Assembly: GCA_900544025.1 (NCBI GenBank)
Contig: UQTM01000025.1
Location: 1-39,437 of the forward strand
Reading direction: 5' to 3'
Length of the DNA: 39,437 nt
From: an uncultured Odoribacter sp.
GTDB lineage: Bacteria > Bacteroidota > Bacteroidia > Bacteroidales > Marinifilaceae
Shown here piece after piece: positions 34,344 to 39,437 of this stretch. Position 1 is the stretch's first letter, and every line of letters begins with the position of its first letter. The translations under genes were made by a program, and so were the position numbers. Under the pieces are notes generated by a model. That model was not told the DNA's origin and did no database searches. It saw only the letters and a list, made by a program, of their open reading frames with translations.

Positions 34344-35264
34344 TTATTTCTGAACTGCAGCTACACCGGGCAAGCTAAGAAGATAATCGAAAATTTCCTG
34401 CCGGGCATCGGGATGAAACCAGCGTATATCTTCATCCCGCCGGAACCAGGATAGCTGTTTTCGTGCATAGCGCCGTGAATTTCGCTTGATTAGCCGGATC
34501 GCTTCTTCCCGGTCGGTAACACCTTCGAAATAATCGAACAACTCTTTATAGCCCACCGTATTCAATGCGTTTAATTTACGTAAAGGCAGCAATTCCCGTA
34601 CTTCGGCCTCCAAACCGTCCGCCAGCATTTGATCCACCCGCCGGTTTATCCGGTTGTATAATTCCTCTTTATCCCGGTTCAGCCCGATGCGCACGATATC
34701 GAATCCGCGATCTTTGGGGGTATTCGTACGGAGGGAAGAATAAGGAACTCCCGCCATCCGGCATACCTCCACCGCATGGATCACCCGTTTAGCGTTATTC
34801 AAATCGACCTGGCTATAAAAAACGGGGTCCAATTCCTTTAATAATCCCTGCATATATTCCAATCCCTTTTCCTCATAAACATTCATCAACTCTTCCCGTA
34901 ATTCAGGAGTAATTGTAGGAATATCATCGATCCCCTTACACACGGCATCGATATACATCATCGATCCCCCTGCCATCACAACCACGTCCCTGCTTTCAAA
35001 TAATTCATGTATTTTTTCCAAAGCCTGCACTTCGAATTGCCAGGAATTATAATAATCCCGGACAGAAAGGGTTTGAATAAAGTAATGTGGCACCTCCGCC
35101 AATTGTTCCGGCGAGGGAACAGCCGTCCCGATATACATTTCTTTATAAATCTGCCTGGAATCACAGGAGATAATCGAAGTATCGAAATATTTCGCCATCC
35201 CGATACTCAAATCGGTTTTTCCCACTCCCGTAGGTCCTAACAGCACGATCAATGTTTTTGCCAT
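34344..35264 (-). CDS. miaA: tRNA dimethylallyltransferase MiaA
   Basis: This 306-residue enzyme transfers a dimethylallyl group to A37 of tRNAs reading codons that start with U. P-loop GPTGVGKTDL (about residues 10-19) and DSRQIYKEMYIGTA are diagnostic, as is the C-terminal RYARKQLSWFRRD motif. Length is normal. A hairpin sits 13 bp upstream of its start, separating it from the pRiA4b-like gene on the same strand. Confidence 0.97.
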   Translation of the reverse strand: MAKTLIVLLGPTGVGKTDLSIGMAKYFDTSIISCDSRQIYKEMYIGTAVPSPEQLAEVPHYFIQTLSVRDYYNSWQFEVQALEKIHELFESRDVVVMAGGSMMYIDAVCKGIDDIPTITPELREELMNVYEEKGLEYMQGLLKELDPVFYSQVDLNNAKRVIHAVEVCRMAGVPYSSLRTNTPKDRGFDIVRIGLNRDKEELYNRINRRVDQMLADGLEAEVRELLPLRKLNALNTVGYKELFDYFEGVTDREEAIRLIKRNSRRYARKQLSWFRRDEDIRWFHPDARQEIFDYLLSLPGVAAVQK

Positions 35265-35277
35265 ATTATATACAAAA

Positions 35278-35314
35278 TGTACCGATAGCCTGTCAAAAAC
35301 AGGTTATCGGTACA
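35278..35314 (-). terminator. Hairpin between the pRiA4b-like gene and miaA
   Basis: Two 16-bp arms with one wobble mismatch (35278-35293 and 35299-35314) enclose CAAAA. In the leftward direction the T-run is poor, so termination may be incomplete. The hairpin ends 13 bp before the miaA start and could also influence miaA expression. Confidence 0.6.
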
Positions 35315-35332
35315 TTTTCATTTTATTTGAAT

Positions 35333-35953
35333 TTATAATTTATCTATATAATCATCCAGGCTCTCATACCTGTCGTCATAACCTTTGCCACTTCCCCCTT
35401 CATCGTCACTTCCGAATTCATCGTCGTCAAAACTATAATCGTCATCCTCACGGTCGCCGCTATCTCCAAACTCATCCATAAAGCTATCGTCGTATTCGTC
35501 GTCCAACTTTTCCATCCCCCATTCTTCATTCACATCGAAGTCGCTCTGCGGAGGAATCTCTCCTTCGCAATACACACACAAAGGTAATACATCGGCAGAA
35601 TCACCTATATATTCTCCGGCATATTCCACTCTGAAATATTTATTCGCAAAGAAATCATATACGTATTCCAATTCGATACAACTGGCATTCACCACTTCCC
35701 GGATCATAGTCACGTCCATCACCAGCGTATTGTTATCGTCATCGTCGTCGGTGGACATTTCCATCAATGCAATCTCTTTCACCCGGTTCCCCATTTTATC
35801 CAACGTAAAGAAAGAGGCCATTTGTGAACCGTCATACCCGAAAGTTTCCACGATTTTGTCGTGCAACTGCTGAAAAGTCTGGTCTCCGTTAATAGCGATC
35901 TCACACCTGAATTCCGTACTATTCGGTAAACTGATCTCAAATCTGTAATCCAT
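35333..35953 (-). CDS. pRiA4b ORF-3-like protein with acidic tail
   Basis: This 206-residue cytoplasmic protein has an N-terminal pRiA4b ORF-3-like domain (also called IS1096 passenger TnpR-type), about residues 1-140, seen in YRFEISLPNSTEFRCEIAI and the YVYDF strand. A 60-residue tail made largely of Asp, Glu, Ser and Gly follows. Despite the family name there is no sign of a transposon here; Bacteroidales genomes carry such genes in ordinary contexts. It follows the CCC-motif gene by 15 bp, so they are probably co-transcribed. Confidence 0.8.
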   Translation of the reverse strand: MDYRFEISLPNSTEFRCEIAINGDQTFQQLHDKIVETFGYDGSQMASFFTLDKMGNRVKEIALMEMSTDDDDDNNTLVMDVTMIREVVNASCIELEYVYDFFANKYFRVEYAGEYIGDSADVLPLCVYCEGEIPPQSDFDVNEEWGMEKLDDEYDDSFMDEFGDSGDREDDDYSFDDDEFGSDDEGGSGKGYDDRYESLDDYIDKL

Positions 35954-35968
35954 AATTATTTAATTTTT

Positions 35969-36295
35969 TTACCATCCAAATGTTGATGCACTGATCCCTA
36001 AAACAACAACGCCGCATACAATCAAAACAGCGAATACCGTCACGATCGCAGCAATACATATAGAGATAATGCCACAAACCCGACCGGAATTTACGTTGTT
36101 ATAAGAGCTTTCCGTATATTCACCCGGGGCATTTATATACATTTTCCTTTGGGACGAAGCCATCGCAACAGCTATAATCCCCAGAATCAATCCTATAATT
36201 CCACACGAGAATGTAAAGATCAGGGAAAGTATCCCTAACACCAAAACCGTCGAGGCTTCGGGCAAATTCCGCTTGCTGTTTTCTATTGTTTCCAT
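35969..36295 (-). CDS. CCC-motif-type small membrane protein
   Basis: This 108-residue protein has two hydrophobic segments (about residues 15-45 and 73-104) and the N-terminal NLPEASTVLVLGILSL element of the Bacteroidetes 'CCC motif membrane protein' group. The cysteine cluster itself is reduced here to one Cys (TFSCGIIG). ATG 36295 (METIENSK) is chosen over an in-frame ATG at 36364, which would overlap the DUF2752 gene. Function is unknown. DUF2752 and CCC-motif genes often sit together, as here (11 bp apart). Confidence 0.78.
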   Translation of the reverse strand: METIENSKRNLPEASTVLVLGILSLIFTFSCGIIGLILGIIAVAMASSQRKMYINAPGEYTESSYNNVNSGRVCGIISICIAAIVTVFAVLIVCGVVVLGISASTFGW

Positions 36296-36306
36296 GATAA
36301 ATCCGG

Positions 36307-36603
36307 TTAGTAGTTTCCTGTAATTAGTTTGAGCAAATATGAAATTAATATCGTTATCAAACAAAAAAATCCGACACTTTTTAACATCCTGTTATTTATT
36401 TTTTCCATTCCCGAAATCCTAAGTCCCATAAGGCATAAAAAAAATAACAAAGGCAGTAAAGCCGGCCAGCTATAAAACGAATCGGCTACTCTTCCCTGCA
36501 ACAAATACAGGATAGAGCGTTGAAATCCACATCCGGGACAAATCACTCCGAAACATGCCTTGAACAAACAAGGTAACTGATGTGTTTCCAGCCATTCAAA
36601 CAT
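36307..36603 (-). CDS. DUF2752 family membrane protein
   Basis: This 98-residue protein carries the DUF2752 signature CPGCGFQRS (Cys22 and Cys25) near its N-terminus. Membrane spans follow at about residues 43-60 and 75-93. Function is unknown; the CxxC pair may bind a metal or be redox-active. It is followed 11 bp later by the CCC-motif protein on the same strand. Confidence 0.85.
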   Translation of the reverse strand: MFEWLETHQLPCLFKACFGVICPGCGFQRSILYLLQGRVADSFYSWPALLPLLFFLCLMGLRISGMEKINNRMLKSVGFFCLITILISYLLKLITGNY

Positions 36604-36690
36604 AGTTATATCGTTAGGATACGGATCACAGTTACACTTGGCCGTAGCGGAATTTCATTTTTTTTCAAACAGCCTTTTTATAAATATAAC

Positions 36691-37779
36691 TTATTGTTTA
36701 ACAACTCGTTCGATAATATCCATCGCCTCTCTCACCAACTCCGGCTCGGCTTGCGATCCCATGTGCCCGATGCGGAACACTTCTCCTGCCAGACAACCGT
36801 AATTACCACCGACCACCAATCCTTCTTCCCGTAAACGGGCATCCAATTTTTTCCAGCCCATTTTTTCAGGTACATACAATGCCGTAACTGTGGGCGAACA
36901 AGCGGCTCCCGGAGCTGGATACAATTTCAGCCCTATTTCCAATGCCCGTTCCCGGCAATAACTCGCCACTTTTTCATGACGGGCGATTACTTTCGCCAAA
37001 CCTTCCTCTAAAAGTAATTCTGCCGCTTTACATAGCTGAGCCGTACCATGCCAATAAGGAGTATAAGGAAAATAAGCCTGTTTTACTGCCGTACGAAAAG
37101 GCAACAAAGCATCATAACCCACATATCCTATTTCCTCCGCGATCTCCCAGGCCCGTTCGCTCACCGATAAAAAAGCCATATTCGCCGGAGCCGACAGGCA
37201 TTTTTGAGAAGCTCCCAAACAAAGATCGATTTGCCATTCATCGGTTTTCACCGTGCTTCCCCCCAATCCCGATACGGCATCCACATATAATAAAGGAACA
37301 TTGTATTTTGCTTTCAAAGCGCCGATCTCCGCCACGGGATTCATTGTTCCGCTGGGCGTTTCATTCTGCACCAGGGTAATCATTTTGGGCTGAAATTCGG
37401 CAATCGCTTTTTCAATCAGTTCAAAATCGGTAAAAGTTTCATCAAATCCGAATCCGATGGTTTTAACCTCACATCCCAACGATTCGGCCATAGCACCGAT
37501 ACCATAGCCAAAAAGCCCCGTCGATAATGCAAGCACTTTATCCCCCGGCACAAGCGTACTTTTCAGAGCGCTCCACAAAGCCAGCATTCCTTCGCCCGTC
37601 TGGATCACAACATCGTTTTTCGTCCGCATAATCTTTTTTAAAGCCTTTTCCGTCCGTTTATACAGGTCGATATAATCTTTTTCCAGATCAGCCGAACCAA
37701 AATTTACATTTCCGGCGTTTAACACTTCAGCAGGAACGGACACAGGCCCGGGAGTCATCGATATTTTATAAGTTTCCAT
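36691..37779 (-). CDS. Class V PLP-dependent aminotransferase (alanine-glyoxylate / serine-pyruvate type)
   Basis: This 362-residue aminotransferase belongs to the class V serine-pyruvate/alanine-glyoxylate branch. The PLP-binding Lys is Lys193 in GASQKCLSAP, the cofactor Asp is in LLYVDAVSG, and the N-terminal MTPGPVSVP motif is typical. Amino donor and acceptor cannot be decided from the sequence. It has its own -7 box (TAGTTTTG) and is separated from the DUF2752 gene downstream by 87 bp. Confidence 0.92.
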   Translation of the reverse strand: METYKISMTPGPVSVPAEVLNAGNVNFGSADLEKDYIDLYKRTEKALKKIMRTKNDVVIQTGEGMLALWSALKSTLVPGDKVLALSTGLFGYGIGAMAESLGCEVKTIGFGFDETFTDFELIEKAIAEFQPKMITLVQNETPSGTMNPVAEIGALKAKYNVPLLYVDAVSGLGGSTVKTDEWQIDLCLGASQKCLSAPANMAFLSVSERAWEIAEEIGYVGYDALLPFRTAVKQAYFPYTPYWHGTAQLCKAAELLLEEGLAKVIARHEKVASYCRERALEIGLKLYPAPGAACSPTVTALYVPEKMGWKKLDARLREEGLVVGGNYGCLAGEVFRIGHMGSQAEPELVREAMDIIERVVKQ

Positions 37780-37848
37780 ATTTATAAAAAAGATTATCTA
37801 TTATTTATGTCAGTAATAAGAAGATACCAAGCCTTCCCTTTGTTTTTG

Positions 37849-37856
37849 CAAAACTA
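37849..37856 (-). promoter_or_regulatory. -7 box for the class V aminotransferase
   Basis: The minus strand reads TAGTTTTG, an exact TAnnTTTG match, about 70 bp upstream of the ATG. Confidence 0.5.
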
Positions 37857-37929
37857 TAAAAGAATAACCGAAAAACGAGGTATATATAGGTTTTAGTTTT
37901 AAGAATTAGTGTTAAGTTAATAAATAATG

Positions 37930-37937
37930 TATATTTG
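37930..37937 (+). promoter_or_regulatory. Promoter for rsfS-ftsH
   Basis: TATATTTG matches the -7 consensus exactly. A TTAG at 37906-37909, 20 bp upstream, approximates the -33 TTTG. Transcription would begin near 37943, 19 nt before the rsfS ATG. Confidence 0.6.
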
Positions 37938-37961
37938 TAACTTGAAAAGTTGTAAACAAGA

Positions 37962-38324
37962 ATGAGTTTAAAGTCAGAAGAAATAGCCGATAAAGTGGTT
38001 GAAGCACTGCAGGACAGCAAAGCGCATCAGATCGTAAAAATTGATTTAAGAAAAATCGAAAACTGTTTTTGTAATTTCTTCGTAATATGTCATGGGACTT
38101 CCGGCACACATATTGCAGGTATGACTGATGCTGTAGAGGAACATGTACGCAAGGAAATAAACGAAAGGCCATTTCATATAGAAGGCCAGCACTCTTCGCA
38201 ATGGGTTGTGCTTGATTATGGGGATGTTGTCGTACACATATTCGACAAGGAACTGCGGGATTACTACCAACTGGAAGAATTCTGGGCAGACGCCGACACG
38301 ATCGTTATTCCGGACGAAGAATGA
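37962..38324 (+). CDS. rsfS: Ribosome silencing factor RsfS
   Basis: This 120-residue protein binds ribosomal protein uL14 and blocks subunit joining when nutrients are scarce. Family motifs are CNFFVICHGTSGTHIAGM and the C-terminal WVVLDYGDVVVHIFDKELRDYYQLEEFW. Length is normal. It is followed 55 bp later by ftsH on the same strand, a pairing often seen in Bacteroidetes. Confidence 0.96.
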   Translation: MSLKSEEIADKVVEALQDSKAHQIVKIDLRKIENCFCNFFVICHGTSGTHIAGMTDAVEEHVRKEINERPFHIEGQHSSQWVVLDYGDVVVHIFDKELRDYYQLEEFWADADTIVIPDEE

Positions 38325-38379
38325 CAATCTGGCAGCAAAATTAAAAGCAACAGAAGAAAAACACATGCAATTTTAAAGT

Positions 38380-39437
38380 ATGGCAGAGAAAAACGAGAAC
38401 AAGAAAGACGGTGGATTTAACTTTCCCCCGGTAGGTGGCGGTAAAAATATCAAAACTCCCAAGTTTAACGGTTATTGGTTATACATCATATTAGCCCTGC
38501 TGATCATCGGTTATCAGTTCTTCAACATGGGAACGGAGCCGGTACGTACGACCTGGCAGGAAGTGAAAACCAAAATGCTTGAAAAAGGCGATGTTGAAAA
38601 ATTTATTGTCATCAGCAATAAGGGACAGGTGAATGTCTATCTGAAACCCGACAAAATAGAAAATTACTCACAACTAAAATCCAAAGGTTTCCGAAATTCC
38701 GCACCCGGCCCTCAATTTTATTTCACAATCGGATCGGCAGAAAGCTTTGATAAAAACATAGCGGAAGCCCAGCAAACCATGCCCGGAGCAGAGGGAGTAG
38801 TCGTGGATTACGACAAGGAATACGACGGCTGGGGAAATATTATATCCTTCCTCTTTCCCATCGCCTTGCTGATCTTTATCTGGATATTCTTCTTCCGCCG
38901 GATGAGCAAAGGAACCGGCGGTCCGGGAGGCGTGTTCAATGTGGGTAAATCCCAGGCAAAGCTTTTCGATAAAGACACCAATATAAAAGTGACTTTTAAA
39001 GACGTTGCCGGATTGGCCGAGGCGAAACAGGAAGTGGAAGAAATCGTTTCGTTCCTGAAAAATCCGGATAAATATACCAAACTGGGAGGAAAAATCCCTA
39101 AGGGAGCCCTTCTCGTAGGTCCTCCGGGAACAGGTAAAACGTTGATGGCAAAAGCAATGGCAGGCGAAGCCAATGTTCCGTTCTTCTCGATGTCGGGTTC
39201 CGACTTCGTTGAAATGTTCGTCGGAGTCGGTGCTTCGCGTGTACGTGACCTGTTCAAACAAGCCAAAGAAAAAGCTCCCTGTATCATATTCATCGACGAA
39301 ATCGATGCGATCGGACGTGCCAGGGGAAAAAATCCCAACATGGGCTCGAACGACGAACGCGAAAACACCCTGAACCAATTACTGACCGAAATGGATGGTT
39401 TCGAAACCAATTCGGGTGTCATCATATTGGCTGCGAC
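38380..39437 (+). CDS. ftsH: ATP-dependent zinc metalloprotease FtsH (truncated by window end)
   Basis: The frame from ATG 38380 (MAEKNENKK) stays open for 352 codons to the end of the window. An N-terminal membrane helix (about residues 32-48) is followed by a periplasmic domain (about 49-146) and a second helix (about 150-168). The AAA domain has Walker A GPPGTGKT (247-254), the pore motif FVEMFVGVGA and Walker B IIFIDEID. The zinc-binding HExxH part lies beyond the window. FtsH degrades membrane and short-lived cytoplasmic proteins. Long open frames on the opposite strand here are shadows. Confidence 0.96.
   Translation, partial: MAEKNENKKDGGFNFPPVGGGKNIKTPKFNGYWLYIILALLIIGYQFFNMGTEPVRTTWQEVKTKMLEKGDVEKFIVISNKGQVNVYLKPDKIENYSQLKSKGFRNSAPGPQFYFTIGSAESFDKNIAEAQQTMPGAEGVVVDYDKEYDGWGNIISFLFPIALLIFIWIFFFRRMSKGTGGPGGVFNVGKSQAKLFDKDTNIKVTFKDVAGLAEAKQEVEEIVSFLKNPDKYTKLGGKIPKGALLVGPPGTGKTLMAKAMAGEANVPFFSMSGSDFVEMFVGVGASRVRDLFKQAKEKAPCIIFIDEIDAIGRARGKNPNMGSNDERENTLNQLLTEMDGFETNSGVIILAA

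Noticed and set aside
35333..35953. Mobile element suggested by the IS1096/TnpR-type family name
   Set aside because: No transposase, terminal repeats or target duplication are visible around the gene, and the family occurs in ordinary chromosomal contexts.
36296..36364. Upstream start for the CCC-motif protein
   Set aside because: It would overlap the DUF2752 gene by about 58 bp and add a non-conserved segment ahead of METIENSK.
38674..39425. Two long minus-strand open frames opposite ftsH
   Set aside because: The plus strand encodes unmistakable FtsH with Walker motifs. The antisense frames have no recognisable domain and are shadows.

Overview
The window looks like the chromosome of a gut-type Bacteroidales bacterium. 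Evidence: several intergenic regions carry the Bacteroidetes -7 element TAnnTTTG, Shine-Dalgarno sequences are not evident, and many products belong to Bacteroidales-typical families (DUF4491, 6-bladed beta-propeller lipoprotein, DUF2807, LA_2272-type repeats, DUF2752/CCC-motif membrane proteins, class I fumarase, DPP5-like S9 peptidase). An Odoribacter/Butyricimonas-like organism is my best guess, but this is inference only. I saw no rRNA, tRNA, CRISPR array, transposase or phage gene.

Layout. 1-8.3 kb: thiol peroxidase tpx, a hotdog thioesterase/DUF4491 pair, an ABC ATPase/permease pair, peroxiredoxin bcp, recA and a DPP5-like lipoprotein peptidase. 8.5-13.1 kb: a beta-propeller lipoprotein, a 65-residue orphan gene and a large secreted glycoside-hydrolase-like protein. 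13.1-24.4 kb: a signalling and export region (below). 24.7-28.7 kb: a secreted Cys/Lys-rich mini-protein, then a leftward operon of Ste24-type M48 protease, cinA and an alpha/beta hydrolase. 28.9-34.3 kb: class I fumarase, a PepSY-like periplasmic protein, an acyl-CoA synthetase and a DMT transporter. 34.3-37.8 kb, leftward: class V aminotransferase, DUF2752, CCC-motif protein, pRiA4b ORF-3-like protein and miaA. 37.9 kb to the end: rsfS and a truncated ftsH.

The most interesting region is 13.1-24.4 kb. An NtrC-family sigma54 activator and its NtrB-like kinase sit beside three separate transcription units: TolC-HlyD-DUF2807 (leftward), a MacB-type ATPase (rightward), and a second MacB-type ATPase 6.5 kb away (leftward). 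Each unit has a -24/-12-like promoter starting TTTGGCAT and a 38-bp palindrome of one shared design. The palindrome centres lie 76, 77 and 76 bp upstream of the -24 GG. This reads as a complete local regulon with enhancer sites near -100. No FtsX/MacB permease is encoded nearby, so the two ATPases and the adaptor/TolC pair must borrow a membrane partner from elsewhere or act in an unusual way.

Nested inside this region is a second circuit: a LytS-type kinase and LytTR regulator diverge from a repeat-rich outer-surface protein gene. The shared intergenic region has an exact 10-bp direct repeat at 22-bp spacing, as expected for a LytTR operator, placed just upstream of the surface-protein promoter.
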